Assembly (NCBI GenBank): GCA_018881555.1
Contig: JACAXG010000074.1
Coordinates: 3,231,081 to 3,295,080, forward strand
Direction: 5' to 3'
Length of the DNA: 64,000 nucleotides
From: Amblyornis subalaris
Taxonomy: Eukaryota > Chordata > Aves > Passeriformes > Ptilonorhynchidae
Positions 24,062-37,212 of this stretch are shown piece by piece (positions within the stretch are counted from its first letter, which is position 1; each line of letters begins with the position of its first letter). The notes below the pieces were generated by a model. It searched no databases. It worked only from the letters and a program-made list of their open reading frames with translations, and was not told the origin of the DNA. The translations under genes and the position numbers were made by a program.

Positions 24062-27000
24062 TTCCAAACACTTGGCAAAGCCTGGCTGATTAATATTCTG
24101 AAACACTTGTAAGCAGAGCCATTCCTTTCCTCGAAGAACTAGTGCTATTCCTCTAAAGAGAGTCTGTAGAGTAGAAATTCTAGTACTATCCTAGGAATCC
24201 TTCTGTCCTCCTCTGCCGTCTCTCATGTGCCCTCTAACAGATCCCTGTCAAGTCAGAGACAAAAAGCTCAACCAACCTCTGTCCCTGAGCTTCTGCTTTT
24301 GGACGAAACATACGTGATTTCTGTCGGGTGCTTTTTTTACCTACTTTTGTTTTAAGAGGTTCTCTATTGAAGACCATTAACATTGAGGAGAATAACTTCA
24401 GGAAAAATACTGGGTGTCACACGGGACAGGTTCTGTTGCTCAGAACCCAGCAGGCATCCAAGCTGCTAGTCTGTACGAGCAAAGAAACTGAAAAAATTCA
24501 GGTGAGTTTTGGGAGCTGTAATTGTCCACTAACTGAAACAATTAATATNAGTAGTAGCACGGAACCAAAGAGCTGAAACAGCAGCAATCTCCATCCCAAA
24601 CACAGTCAGGTCTCATGACGCGAAGGAAAAGCAAGAACTGGAGGGGATTTCACTGACATTGTTCATGAGCATTTTCGTGTCTGTTTGAGATGAAGGAAAT
24701 ACCAGAGCAACCTGAGAAGAGGAAAACGGCAGACACAGAAGGATGTCAGAGTCCAGAGGACAAGCCAACACCAAGGGAGTGTTCAGGACCAGTGCTGGCT
24801 CAATGAGGTGATGAAGAAGTTGGTGTTGGCTGGACAAAATGTTATTGAGGCCCGAGGTGTAAGAGCTGCCCTCCATTCCAGAGAGCCGTGAAGAAGCAGT
24901 TACAGTCGCTTATGAAACTATAGCAGCCTCCAAATCAAGGCCAAGAAACATGTCATCACCCAAAAAGCACAGGCAAGTGCCTGGTCATTGAGGAATGTTT
25001 GGTAGATTGAGGAGAGGGAAGCAGAGGACATATGGACATGGAGCAGAAGCCAAGCACAAAGCCCAGAAAGAGAGAGCAAGATTGCTTGCCAGAGTTCAAG
25101 ATGTGGGCTGGAGGCATAGACTAGGGAGACATCTACTATTTGATTTTTTTGTGTGTTCAGGAAGATTAGACTTTGTCATACTTCAAAAGTATGCAAATTT
25201 GGATGGAAGATGCTCGCAGTGCGTTCAGTTTTTCCTTCTCTCTAGAAAAACCTCTTTGTTATTTTTTTCAGCCAGCTGCTTGAATCCAAAGGAGGAACCA
25301 TGTGCACTATTCAGAGAAAGCTGTCTATGTGCTCATCTTTTCTCCTGCTCTTGATCCTAGCAAAGCACCCTGTGAGCCTGAACACACAGAATGCAGAAAT
25401 ATGAATCAGCATGATACTCCACTCCAGAGATCCACAGCAAACTTAGAGACCCACCAATAGTTATTTCTCATCTTCAAAGTCTTCTTTCTCCTTGAAAACC
25501 ATGAACCTGAGCCACCTGTAGAAAGATTCCACTGAAGTTGCTCAGTTGTTTCAGTTGCTCATTTTCAGCAGGAAGCAGTATGGTCCAAATGGAAACAAAA
25601 AAGTCCATTATCTAGGTGCTCCCCGAGGGATCTTCTTCCTGCAGGTACAGAGACAGAAGAAAAGCCTGGAGAAGACACTGAAAATCTCATCTCCTTGTTG
25701 CTCCTCTGTGCCCCACTTCAGCATATCAACCTGTGGAATAAAAGATTTCATGATNAAAAACTTTAGATCTCTTCCTCTATTTTCTCCTATGAGTCTGAGT
25801 AAGTTTGCTGGGAAACTTTGAATGGAGTTCTATGGGATTTGGATCGGGCACTCAGGGATAGGGCTGAGGAAAGGATCTTGGTGGTTTCAGTGTAGAAGTG
25901 CAAGGGTGGTAGTCAGAACAGCCAGGAAATGAACTGGGGTAATGATGCNCCTAATAACTTACTGAAAATTCTGCAACAGGGAACGGAGCCAAAATCTCAG
26001 TAGAGACGTGAGGCTTTATTTCAAAACAGAGCAAGAAGCCTCTTGGCAAACTTCCCAAAAGCAAGGTGTGCAGCTGAAAGAATTACTTCCAAACAATTCC
26101 ATTCCAGAAGTACAGATCGAATGGAGATTATGGCGGCTGCCCCCGGGGCATGACTAANCAGGGCCGGTGAGGTAGATCGGGCTGGGGAGCTCTCTAAAGG
26201 CTGACGTTTCAATAGCATGTCGTGTGACAAGGGCCAGGTCCTCAGCTGGCGTTGGCAGGGGCAGCTCCGAGGGCATCGGTGGGGTTGTATCCTTTCATGC
26301 CAGGGGAGAATCTGGCCCGTGGAATGCACGCAGAGATGATTCATGGTTTAATACCAGGTAACACGAGGCTCTGTCAGAAAGACTTTAAACTAATAAACTG
26401 TGATAATCTAATCTTGTTATCTCAAATACAAACCACTTCANCAACCTCAGATTAAGTCAGTATGGGCTACATCTTCCCAGCCTTTTAGGAGGAAAAATGC
26501 AGTAATTTACCATCTGGTTATAATGTGAGGGTCACATGGAAAGAACAAAAGTCTCGCAATATATGTAATTTCTTGTATTCTAGAACTTTGGGATAATGAC
26601 TCTACTGTCAAGAACTATTTGTAAGAAAGTTATAATGAGGGGATATGAAGAAATAGTCATTATTCCTCAGCTCAGAAAGCTTACAGGGTTTGCAAAATAA
26701 GGTAGAAGTTTTGCAGAAATATTGCTATTGTTCAGCCTCCAATACACTGACATTTCTAATATTGCTTCATTCACTTTTTCATTTTACATCTATTTGTACA
26801 AGCTTGGAAGTCAATGCCACAAGTCAGTCTCTACTTATTTGTGTGAAACCAGAATCCCAGGATACTTGACCTCTTCCTTTTGTGCAATCCTGTATTTCAC
26901 AAGAATCNCTGCCCTCCCAACTTCAGTAACTAAAATTTGGGGGTGACTTTCCCAACTTAATAACTTTCTCAGACTATTATTTCTCAGATNTTTCTCAGAT

Positions 27001-27216
27001 AGTGGAAGGTTATCTTTCTTTATTGTGAGAGTCATTTTTTCGGATGTCAGTCCTAACTCAGTTGTTGATGGAGAGATTTCTGTTTTGAAGACAACTCAAA
27101 CAGAGTATTAAAATATATTATTTCAAATTCTTCGTGATAATACCTTAAATGAGAAGATAATAGTCATAAAATTAATAAAAGATAGCTGGAAAAAAGAGTG
27201 TAATAAGCTATTCTTC
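24062..27216. other. Non-coding; a GC-richer patch at 26.1-26.3 kb
   Basis: No gene is recognised. 26110-26330 is GC-richer with a modest number of CpGs and overlapping open frames. It ends in 'ggagaatctggccc', a string also typical of the ancient palindromic repeats found elsewhere here, so part may be repeat-derived. A 10-base direct duplication (tttctcagat) lies at 26980-27000. Confidence 0.4.
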
Positions 27217-27315
27217 AGAGGACTAACACAAAATAAAGGGATTGCAGGGAAAAGTAGGTTTTGCTTAGACATTAGGAGAAATTTTCTTAATATTNATATA
27301 AGATTAACAGAATTT
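27217..27315 (+). mobile_element. CR1-like LINE fragment
   Basis: The run 'gaggactaacacaaaataaa', then 'attgcagggaaaagtaggtt', then 'ttagacattaggagaaattt' follows the CR1 segment that normally reads 'agtaatgggcttaaattgca' and 'ggacattaggaaaaa'. Internal deletions are present. It is a separate, shorter and more diverged copy than the one ending at 24061. Confidence 0.5.
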
Positions 27316-30252
27316 CAAAGGCACTCCTCTGTAACTTTGGACTTATCTATAACCAAATCTGTAAAAATACAAAGTAGCTGTGTATGACAAAGGCTGTTGA
27401 TGAGACTTTTAGGCAGATGCCATATTCCACTGGAGCTAATGAGTGCCCTTTGCTCGATCTCATTTGGCTTTGGGATGCTCCACTTACCTTTTAATCAAAA
27501 TCTTGCAGTCATAATTGAGCTGTCTTGGTATTGGAAGTACTAAAGGTGTGTCAAGGCACTCTCTTACTAATCCAGGAAGGGACAGTCTTTCCTGAATCCC
27601 AGAGACACTTAATGGTTTATGGGACATGACTTTACTCTAGGTGTCATCTTTTAAATAGCAAGTAAAATTAAGGTCTGGCCATTTGTGATTATAAAAGATC
27701 ATTAATTTCATTAAGAATTGAGGTGCTCAATTCCCTTGCATCTAATTGAATTGTGCTTAAGTTACATTTTTTTTGTTTTTCTATTATTTCCTGCAAAAGA
27801 GTGATTTGGTCTGATATTTAACCTGGAGATTAAATGATGAGACATAATATCTGTAAAATGGACAGTCTTAAATCCACATACATATCATTGACAGCATTAA
27901 ATTTATAAGTGTTTCTTTGATATCCCTTATTTGTTTCTTGTGATTATACTGGTTTAATAATGTATCCATCNTATATTATGTATATGTACATACATCCCTA
28001 TTAGGTAACATATAATTCCTCATATATTCATCATTCACTAAGAATAAGACGAGATATCCAGTGTGAGAACAGTCCTTGCTCCTCACATTGAAAGATCCAT
28101 CTGTTGTGTTCTTTGAAACATCCAGATAATGAACATCTGAACTGAAATAAATAAGTTCCAAGTTAAGGGACACCAAGCTACCAAAAAATTCCTCAGCAAA
28201 TATCCATGAATCTCTAGGTAAGAAATAAAATCCTTCATACATAACTAATAACCGTAAACCATTATTTTTAATATAATATTTCAACTTCTTCAACAATAAC
28301 AAAAAAATATCTTTTAGGCACATGAGAAAACTGTTGTGAAAGATTTTTTTGAAAGTAACGGGCTACTACTTCTTGGAAGAAGCACTTACTCAAATGTGTT
28401 CCATTTGTGAACTTGGAACCTTTGTGGCAATGAGTGCAGTGACACAGGATGGGCTGAAGCAGCAGCCCCAACTCATGAGAGCCAAAGGCAGCACTTGCCT
28501 GAGTGAGGACTGCTCGTTCAGGCCCTCGGTGCCTCAGCTGAGTAACCTGAGGACAATGCCCTTTCTAAAGTATCTAGGGAAGTGTAGAGTATATGCAGGT
28601 GTGNTCCTACAGGGTGAAAAAAATGTAGTAAAAAGTTCTGATAAGATAAAATCAGAGATAAAATTGTGAGTTCTCATTTGTGCAGTCATTAGATATCTTA
28701 ATTTTATCGTGGAATCTGCAAGCATGCACTGTTTTTAATTGCAGATTAACCGACTGCACTGTCTTTGATTTTGACTTTTAAAAAAGTGGAAGACAAGTAT
28801 GTACTATTATCTGCAGAAATTAGTAAAAATATTTAGGCTTTAGGTTGAATTCTGTATTGTTATGTGTTGAGATAACTTTTTTCTGTGGTTACCAAGAACT
28901 CTTCTGCATTTAGAGTCATTAAATCACTCACAATCAATTTGTTATCCGAATTTTGAACTCCTTCCTCCATACAGACTCTAAGGAGTCAAGATGAGTTTGG
29001 ATTTAATGACAACTGAATAAAGGCAGGGTACACAGGATTCATCACAGGATTTGTTCTTGTTTGAAGAAATGCACATCTTACTCAAGGATTTCTCCCCAAA
29101 GGAATATCGATTACCAGTGACATTCTTAAAAGCGTTAGTCAAAAAGAAAGGACTTTCTGCTATGATTTTCTAAATAAATATCTGGTTTACTTCAAACACC
29201 TGACACCAAGATGGAGATGGTTGTAATAAAAAATAGATCTGAGAGAGTGGATTGCAACATGCCTATTTGTAGTGTCTATAAATGTATTTGATTTCACATT
29301 GCTCTTTTTCTTAAGCTATATCATGACCTGCTTAACTGCCTGTGATGATGAGTTCCTCTCAGTAGCTCTCTGCCTGATTTCAGCAGGTCCAGGACTCGGC
29401 GCAGTTCCCTCTGTCTGCCCACACTGCTCAGGCAGCTGCTCCTCCAGAGTGTGACTTGGTTGCCACAAGGCTGCGATACCTCTCCTAACCATTTCGCTTC
29501 TTTTAGAACAATTAATAATGTATTTCTAAGTATCCCACTAATTGCACTCCTGTAAGGCTTGCAGGCTCACATTCCTGTTAGACTTCACACGAAACTTCAT
29601 CTTCCTCGAATATTCCATTTCCATGCCTGTTTGGATTGTGTCAGTACTCTGGTAGTATTCATAAGCAAATATGATTGTAATTTAGGCCTCCTCTTGTCAA
29701 TGATGCATGAGAGATTTACAAGCATTAATACGAGTTAGGATGTAAATCCCCTGCTCAACAATAGCAGAGAATAACCCCCTTCATATAGATTCTGACGACC
29801 TATGAACCAAGGGTCAAGTGGGCCGTGCCACAAATTATCTGACAGCAACAGATGCCAAAGTGTTGGGAGGCAAAAAAAATAACAAAAAACTGAGCACCAG
29901 GAAATGCTCAGTGCATTCTCACAAAGAAAAAGCAATTGCAGCTATTCCTATAACTTCATGCGTCAGCCACTGACATAGCCACAAATTATAAGAAGCAAAA
30001 CAAAGATTCCTTCTTGCCTGGCAGCAAGCTTCCCTCTTTCTCCAAAAATATACAAAAGCAGCTCCAAAATAAATAGTCATCACAATTAATTACCTACCCA
30101 AACTGAGGGCTGTGCAATAAATCTTTAAAGTTTTCAAGTGCACTTTCAGTATAAGGGAATGTTTGGAGAGTGGAGCAGCAGAAACCACAAAGTATGTCAA
30201 TTCTGAAAATAAATGATGTTTTCATAACTCTGAGATAATCAGATTAGTTCTC
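27316..30252. other. Non-coding, nothing recognised
   Basis: AT-rich sequence with short chance open frames on both strands (for example 27976-28323 minus, 115 codons, with no domain). No simple repeat or interspersed repeat stands out. Confidence 0.45.
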
Positions 30253-30395
30253 CACTCCTTTGCCTCAAGTTTTATACCTGTCTAACTCCATCGATTTCAA
30301 TAGGGGTTTAATCTACACCACATCAGGTCTGTATCAGTCCTACATCAATTCTAAATTGATTTACACCAGTTGTAAGTTAGAGGAGGATCACACCC
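30253..30395. repeat. Ancient palindromic amniote repeat (copy 3)
   Basis: The left part has 'tctaactccatcgatttcaa' followed by 'taggggtttaatct'. The right part has 'gatttacaccagttgtaagt' followed by 'tagaggaggatcacaccc'. These correspond to the 'taactccattgacttcaatg' and 'atttacaccagtgtaactga' blocks I recall from an old reptile/bird repeat. A central segment with three TYAGTCYTA-like steps appears expanded or foreign. Confidence 0.5.
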
Positions 30396-31690
30396 AGTGT
30401 AATAGTTCACAGGCCTTATGGTTTGTTCTCACATCTGCCTTTGCATTTTATTCTGAAATCTCGTGTTATTCCTTTTGGCTGTTGTAGGGTTCTTCTGTCA
30501 CCCTACAGGTGTGTGAGGTCCTGTGCACACAGGGAAGAGGTACGGCTCTGAACCAGGGGACTGCAGACCACTTCGGCTTTTATTTTCTAACCTCGTTAAA
30601 GGCATTTTCATTTTTTTGAACTGGACACTGGTTTTGCCCAGATAGTGATGAAAGTCCCAAATCTTGCATAGATTTTTGCACTTGTGAAATCTCTCTGTGG
30701 ACACAGCACTTGACGTGAAAGGAAGCCCGAACAGAAGTCCTGGTGGAATTAGGGCTGTGTTGAGATAAGGGTGGAAAGGAAGAGAAGAAAAGCATAGGCA
30801 TCATATCCAAAACAGAGATTTTTCATATGAGCACCCTCACTTGTGTGGGGAATGTCCCCAGAATCTGCATTTTGCTCAATATAATAGGAACCGTTTCAAG
30901 TATGAATTAAGTGAAATGACTTCAATAAGCTGGTTGGACCAAGCCCATGATTACCAGATTCATCAATTCACAGTAAGAATGCCTCAAAACAGAGCATAAG
31001 AAACTGCAGCATTTGTATCTATTCCATAGTTTGCTGAAAAATTGAACATTAATGAAGGTAAGAGCAGCATGAGAACATATTGAAAAGATGCAAGGGGTTG
31101 TGGGTTCCCATTTTTTTGAAGACATTTCATTGACCAAAAACTTTCTGTGAAATTGCAGGTGGCAAAGGAGGGTCTAGTTCCCGAGCTGCAGATGAGCAGT
31201 GGAACTAAGGAGCATCTGTTACTGGTGCCTAAACCCTTTTCTTTGTGTCGCAATCCCCTGTGCCGGGACTTTGGACAAGATGACCCCACTAGATGTGCCT
31301 TCCTCTCAAACTCCAAGTCTAAAATTCTATTAACTCAGGTTTGGTTCTGAGACTGTTTTGTCAACCCCAGAACAAACACCTTTGTTCCGTGCTATGTTAA
31401 ATGCAGTGTTAATTAAAAGATCATAATCATTGCTCCCCTTCCCCCGTGAAACCATGAGACAAGAAAAGGCGATCTGTGCCTGCCCTCTGTGTAATTCGTG
31501 CCTGTAACTGAGGGGATACCTATCTTGCCTGGGTATTGCTCAGAATCACAGCTCATCAGCTTGGATCAGGANCAGGGCAGAGACACCAGTCCGGGTAGGG
31601 GCAGAGACACAAACCACTGGGCAGGATGCACTGTAGGGAATAACAGGGGCTAAAACAACAGGGACACAGGAGCAAACACTGCGTGGTGAA
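30396..31690. other. Non-coding, with a decayed CR1 tail
   Basis: No gene is recognised. Open frames at 30498-31316 (minus strand) overlap each other and do not look protein-like. The CR1-like tail at 31255-31335 is listed separately. Confidence 0.4.
31255..31335 (+). mobile_element. Probable decayed CR1 3' end
   Basis: The order 'ggactttggacaagatgacc', 'gtgccttcctctcaaactcc', then 'ctaaaattctatt' parallels the CR1 3' end (ggact-agatgacc, cccttccaaccc, attctatg). Divergence is high, so the assignment is tentative. Confidence 0.4.
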
Positions 31691-32210
31691 AAACCAAGAG
31701 TGAGCTTTCAAAGTAAAAATGAGTGCAGCTCGTTAAATCTGTTTGCAGACATCTATACAACAACTGAAGATGTCATTTCCCATTTCATTTTAGCCTTTTT
31801 GTTCTCGCGGCTGCCATCAGCCTTGTTTTCCCTGCAGACGCTCTTGCAAACAAGATGCCAGATCTCAAGAGGATTTCTGTTTTAGAACAAAAATTGCAAA
31901 TAAATGAAGGACTGTAAAATATTTCAGTGGAAGGGAAATGAATAAATTACGGGGGCTCTGACCTGCTACTGTTTNTTGTTTGTATTTGTTCAGAGATTAG
32001 CGGCAGGGGAAGCTGGAAATTATTCTGCGCAGGCATTATATTTCATGCAAGATAACACGCATTTAAAATTATGCCATCATCTTTCTTGTAGTAATGTGAG
32101 GTTAATTGAAAGGCCCATTTTTTCTTTCTGTTTTTTAAGGGGATGGATAAAATCAGCACTGGGTTCACAGTGCTGCTGGAAACTTGAATGGAGTTCGTAA
32201 GTCCTGTGGT
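31691..32210. promoter_or_regulatory. Candidate conserved non-coding block
   Basis: This is repeat-free sequence with motif-like islands: 'gctcgttaaatctgtttgca' (near 31729), 'tatttcatgcaagataacac' (near 32039), 'aaaattatgccatcat' and 'gaggttaattgaaa' (near 32098). It is open for 61 codons at 31700-31885, but no splice pair supports an exon. This is inferred from texture. Confidence 0.25.
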
Positions 32211-33015
32211 TGCCCTGGAAAATACGCCGGTGGCCCATTTGTATCTGAATCAACAGCAGGCTTTTCTGTGGCAGAAGAAGGTCTCCAGGCTGGAAGAGCC
32301 TTTACAAAGGTGTTTCATATGTTGTGCATATTTACAGGTACCGTGGAGAACGCAGCAGGAGCAGCCAGTGAATCAGCATCGGGTTTATGTGCAGTAACAC
32401 AGATGTTGAAACGCTGCTGGCCATGTTCACTTAGCCAATTTGGGTACAACCTGAAAAGATATTGCTTCCATACAATTTGGCAGAAACAGACGTTTGGTTG
32501 CACAGTCTTAATGCTTTTGACTCTTCCAGCATTTTATTGAATGAAGAGTGTGAACATGACTCTGATTCCCTCTTTATTTTCAAGGAAGGAAAAAAAACTC
32601 AGGTTGTTAAAACTGTATAGAAGTCCCACTCCAAAGCAAACCCATTGGTATTTGAAGGGATCAGTAAAAACACCTGTTTTGAACAATTTAATGGCTTCCA
32701 TGACTTGCATGTATGCCTCATGTGACACAAACACTTGTTTTCCATGTAATAATACCCACTGGATTTTGTAGAATTTGAAGCAAACCTTCTATTCAAAACA
32801 GCAGCACCATGCACCAGGACACTCTGTATTTTCAGTGACCTATGAAGTGTATATTGGCAATAGAGACTAAAAAAAGTGGATAGCAAAGAAGAATGTGCCA
32901 GTCAGTGCCAGTTTATTGGAGTACTGGTCAGAAATGAGCCAGGCTGGAGTTATCCTCTAAATACCTCTAAATATGCATTAACAAGTATAGAAANGAGTGT
33001 ACATTTATATATTCA
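32211..33015. other. Non-coding, nothing recognised
   Basis: Several overlapping open frames on both strands (up to 118 codons at 32184-32540) show no domain features, and no repeat family is recognised. Confidence 0.4.
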
Positions 33016-33226
33016 TGTGGTTTAACCCCATACAGCAATGAAGCACCACACAGCTGCTCACTGACCCCCCCACAGCAGGATGGAGGACAGAATAACTTGG
33101 TATAAACACCACTCAGCAACAAAATATCAGTGTGTTATCAACATTATGCTCATACTAAACCCGAAACACAGCCCTGTAGTAGCTACTAGGACGAAAATTA
33201 ACTTTATCTCAGCCAAAACCAGGACA
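33016..33226 (+). mobile_element. Internally deleted LTR-type element (solo LTR remnant)
   Basis: It begins TGTGGTTTAACCCC and ends AACCAGGACA, so it has TG...CA termini. Between them lie 'aagcaccacacagctgctca', a short C-run, and 'atcagtgtgttatcaaca' with 'tagctactagga', strings I recall from an LTR family abundant in neoavian birds. The flanks ATTCA (33011-33015) and ATTGA (33227-33231) would be a 5-bp target-site duplication with one mismatch. At about 211 bases it is shorter than I would expect for a full LTR, with an apparent central deletion. No internal viral genes remain. Confidence 0.65.
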
Positions 33227-33655
33227 ATTGACCACATAAGCACATATATCTATGCATGTATCTAAATTCATTTACATGGATTTATATGAAAGAAGATGCA
33301 TGTGCAGAAAAAAATATATTGAAAGGGAAATCAAAGTAACCTTTTTACTATTTGGAATTAAGCAGAATCTAGGAAAAACAAATCTAGTTGAAGCAGTAAA
33401 AAGAGCAGCAGAAATGGTGCTGTGTGTACACCTACAGAAAAAAAATCATATAAATTTATTTTAAAAATGAAATAGAGGGTTAGAAGGGGAAGCAAAGCCA
33501 AATTCAATTAATTTGGTTCTTTTATTGAAATCCAGAGTAACTCCCTTAAGTTTGGCTAAGAATAAAATTGTGTGCCTTAATATCGCTCCAAGCCAAGAAT
33601 ATAAATAATCTCTTTAAGGGGAAAAAAAAAATTAGTTCTCATTAGTCCTGAACAG
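33227..33655. other. Non-coding, A-rich
   Basis: A-rich sequence after the LTR remnant with short chance open frames and an A(10) run near 33621. Nothing is recognised. Confidence 0.45.
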
Positions 33656-33751
33656 CAAAAAGGCGGAGTGGACTTGCTGACCTACAGCTTGTCCTTTTCT
33701 GAGCCCTTTGAAGAGCAGAGTGTGCCAAGGTCGGGAGCCTTTGAGGGCCAG
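33656..33751 (+). other. Candidate internal exon (96 bp, phase 0-0)
   Basis: A modest acceptor ('attagtcctgaacag') ends at 33655, and a strong donor 'ggccag|gtaaga' begins at 33752. The 96 bases between are exactly 32 open codons (DLLTYSLSFSEPFEEQ and onward), symmetric in phase. The translation is compositionally plausible but unrecognised. The weak polypyrimidine tract and lack of neighbours keep confidence low. Confidence 0.2.
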
Positions 33752-36700
33752 GTAAGAGGCAGGGCACATTTAGCTGAGCAGGACTCTCCATCCCTGCCTG
33801 ACTCTGGGCTGTTTCCTCTCTCTGCAGAGGAGCCAGGAGGTGCTGGAAAGCAGGACTGGGAAGACCATCCAAGGCTGCAGATGGCTCGGCTGCTCNCAGC
33901 ACTGGTGGACGAGCAGGTCTTGCCACAGAGGTCTGCTGGCCTGGCTTCTTGTGCTTCCTGCAGCATCCGTGCGTNGCGGAAGAGCTGTAGCAGATCCTGT
34001 GTTAATTGTGTGCCCTCCCGTGCCTTGCACGTGCTGTTGGTATAGGCTGGGCCTGTTTGCTGTCCCTCACATACAGGGGAGCATCAGCTGGGACGTGGCN
34101 AGCAACTGTGAACGTCTTAACGTCAGCAACCTGGAAATGTGAGGCTGTTCTCTCCTCTGGTGTTAGTGAGGACTTGACTTAGCTCTCACTTAACACGCTC
34201 AAACGTGGCCTTTTTAAAAGTGTCGTGCCCATCAGTTTAAGGACAGCAAACCTTGAATGAATACCCTTGTCCTTATATTTTAAATAATCTCTTGGACATC
34301 CCTTTGGCATCATTATATGCACATAGCTTTCAGTAGCAGTAACTATTGCACCTACCTACAAGTGTGAGACCTACTTGCAACACTTCAAGTGATGATTAAT
34401 TTTGCTCATATTTGTAACATTTCACTTTACAACTTTGACATTTTATAAGATAAAGTGGAAGGTGTTTATTGCTTAGTGAGTCTTGTTAAATAGATGAAAA
34501 TGTGAAGTAAAGGCTTAAGTCCTTTCATGTAGCACAGATTAAGTTCAGATTGTTTTAGATCCTGTACACCTAAATCTGCTATACATACAGAAAATACATG
34601 TATCTATAGAGAAGCAAAACTTCCTGTCAGTGAAAAGCCTGCCAGAAACAAGTCAGTTCAGGCAAAGATACAAGTGCCTACTTTGCCTAGGAGAAATATT
34701 CTTGTCACATAAAAATCCCACCATTAATCAAAAATCACATTATAGCTTCTGGAATGAAGTTTCCTTTACTACTCTTTAATAATAAGTCTAAGATAAGATA
34801 AAANTGGTAATTGTACCTTCTCTTCTGATAGAAGATAATACTAAAGTGGTATAGAAATTTGAGTTACAAGAATATATTCACCCTGCTAATAGGCTTCCAT
34901 TATGTAGTCTTTACTGATTTATTCATTACACATTTTCTCCACATATAGAAAAATTTAATTGAAAGTTACTTATTACATTGTTAGAAAATGTTAACTAGAA
35001 AGTTTTCTTTAATCAAATGATCATTAATGCTGGGAGAGCTGGTTTATTTCAATAGTGCATTTATCAGGAGCAAGAATAACAGAGGCATTACCAACAATGG
35101 TTTCCCAGCACTGTTTGTTATGTGAGCACTTTCAGGGACTAAGCAGACGCTGCTGCAGCTTGCTGGGATAGTATAATACTTTATTTATATTTATGACTTT
35201 TCATGATCAAAGCTCTAATGACATGTGAAATGCAGAAAGGTATCTAATACAGTGCCTTATCAAAGGAATGACATTACCAAGGATGCTAAGAGCTTGTAAA
35301 CTCAGATTCTGCCACGTGCATGTCCCGCAGAAGTAGATTGAAGACAAGTGTTCACACTGTCTCAGGCAGACAAGCAGCTTGGCATAACATTCTCCAGCAG
35401 AGAAAGCAGGAGAGGGAAAAGTGTACTGGAAGCTGTAGCTGTATCTAAGTCACTTTTGCATATTTTGCATTCCCTGAAGGTGAGTTTCATACCTGTCTGG
35501 TATTACTCCATCCCCTAGTGATAACATCACCCATACTCCTGGGAAAACTGAGGGCTCTTCTTCTAACTGGACCAGTATCCCATTTTCTGAAGTCCTATGC
35601 AGACAGAAAACGAAAAGAAATCTTTTGTCCCGAAGAATAANAGGATAAGGCACAAGAGGTACTCAAAGATGGACACAGTAAAGCAAAGGAAAATCTCCAG
35701 GCAGGCAATGGCATAAGTGCACCCAGAAGGGATTCTAATCCTGTCCTATGCAGCATCTTTCTGAATTAATTTTAGCTTATAACTGGATATCAAANTTATC
35801 AAAAAGCATGTAGGATAGTCCCATTGCACAGCAGATTTAATTCTCTGCAGCCAGTCCAGCACCCAATGGTTCCCACACCACCTAAAGGAGGTAAGTACAA
35901 ACCTGCCTTCTCGCGTAGTTGTACAGAGAGACAGAAACAGCCCATCTGCAGGGCAGATCCAGGACTCTCCTTGAGTTTCTAAGACATGTTTGCAAATAGT
36001 TCCTGTGTTTGACAATAATCATAACTACACCGTAAACATCTCTCTTATTTCTGGTTGCACACTGCTCAAGAACTGCAGAAAGCTGAGTCATTAGGTACAT
36101 TCATAAACTCTCTGCCTGGCAGAACCACAACCTGACTCAGACTCAACTGTCAGTGTTTGTTTCCACAGTAAATTCAGTGAAAATCACAGAACCACAGCAG
36201 CTACTGGAAGAAATCTGGAGAAATACCATGGCCAACTAAGGAACAAAAGTGAATGAGAAAAATTCTAGCTGCGAGTTCAGAGACATTGACCTACATGTTA
36301 ATTTGAAATAAAGAGAGACTTCATGGCCCTTGTTACTTCATATCAACCCTGAGACAAAGACACTGCTGCCCTTTAGTCTCTGGTAACCATTCTGGGACCA
36401 CAAAACCAGTGATTTAAAAGATATGTATGATATAATTACATGGTCACATGCATTGAAATCTCCTAGCAATTTTCCATGGCCCATGAAACAGTTACTCTGG
36501 GTCACTTCCAGTCTGAGCTGTAGCCGAGTGAATGTTNACTGACAGTGCAAAATTCTCGTGCAAGCCTTACAAAATGGTCTTCCANTGGTACATGGGCAAG
36601 GTGATGCCCTTCATCACTGCTGCTGGTTCCATCCCAGTAGCCACATCAACCTGCCCCCACACCTTCCTAACCCCATGGGAACACAGCAATCTGAGGAAGG

Positions 36701-37130
36701 GTACAGAAAAACTGCACTAGCACAGGCTGGTTACTTACTTTGTTTTCCCTAATTTGGTGGCTTCCTTCAAGAGCTCCTNGCAGTAAGCAAACCTGAATGG
36801 TGCTTATTTCTGAGGCTGCTCATCCTCTGTGTGACTTGGCCTCTAGCCTGGAGCTCTGCTTTGCAGCCAGCCTAAAGAATTATATAAGAAAACCACACAT
36901 GCTCAGTGATGTTACTCAATATCTGCAGAGGGTTATAATTGTTTGGAGAAGCCAAATTCAGAATTGATGAGTAAGCATTGCTGAGGAGGCAAAGCCTTGC
37001 TCGGAGTTACACCATCCAGAGCCAGCAAGTCGAGTTGCTAGCAAGCCACATTTATAATGGTGCCCCTTCAGAGCAGAAGTTAGCCCANGGAGGCTAAGCT
37101 GGAATAATTTAAAAGTCTTTCCAACCCCTC
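33752..37130. other. Non-coding; GC-richer start then AT-rich
   Basis: 33752-34140 is GC-richer and open on both strands (up to 125 codons), without recognisable protein features. From 34200 to 35240 the DNA is AT-rich, with low simple-repeat content. A possible antisense CR1 tail at 36181-36240 is listed separately. Confidence 0.4.
36181..36240 (-). mobile_element. Possible antisense CR1 tail
   Basis: 'aatcacagaaccacagcagc', then 'actggaagaaatctgg' and 'accatggccaact' resemble the reverse complement of a CR1 3' end ('aatcatagaatca-ggttggaaaagacc-tccaacc'). The copy is short and diverged. Confidence 0.3.
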
Positions 37131-37212
37131 AAAGCCAAATTCTTCCTCGCCTTAGACCTCCGCTGATGTCAATAGATTTGTTGAGACTGTAAATCAGGCC
37201 AGAAGTTGGCCC
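37131..37212. repeat. Ancient palindromic amniote repeat (copy 4)
   Basis: The left end is 'aaagccaaattcttcc' and the right end 'aatcaggccagaagttggcc', with 'gctgatgtcaatagatttg' in the centre. Ends and centre match the pattern of the other ancient copies (gccaaattctgcc at one end, tgaagtcaatgg in the middle, aggc at the other end). Confidence 0.45.
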
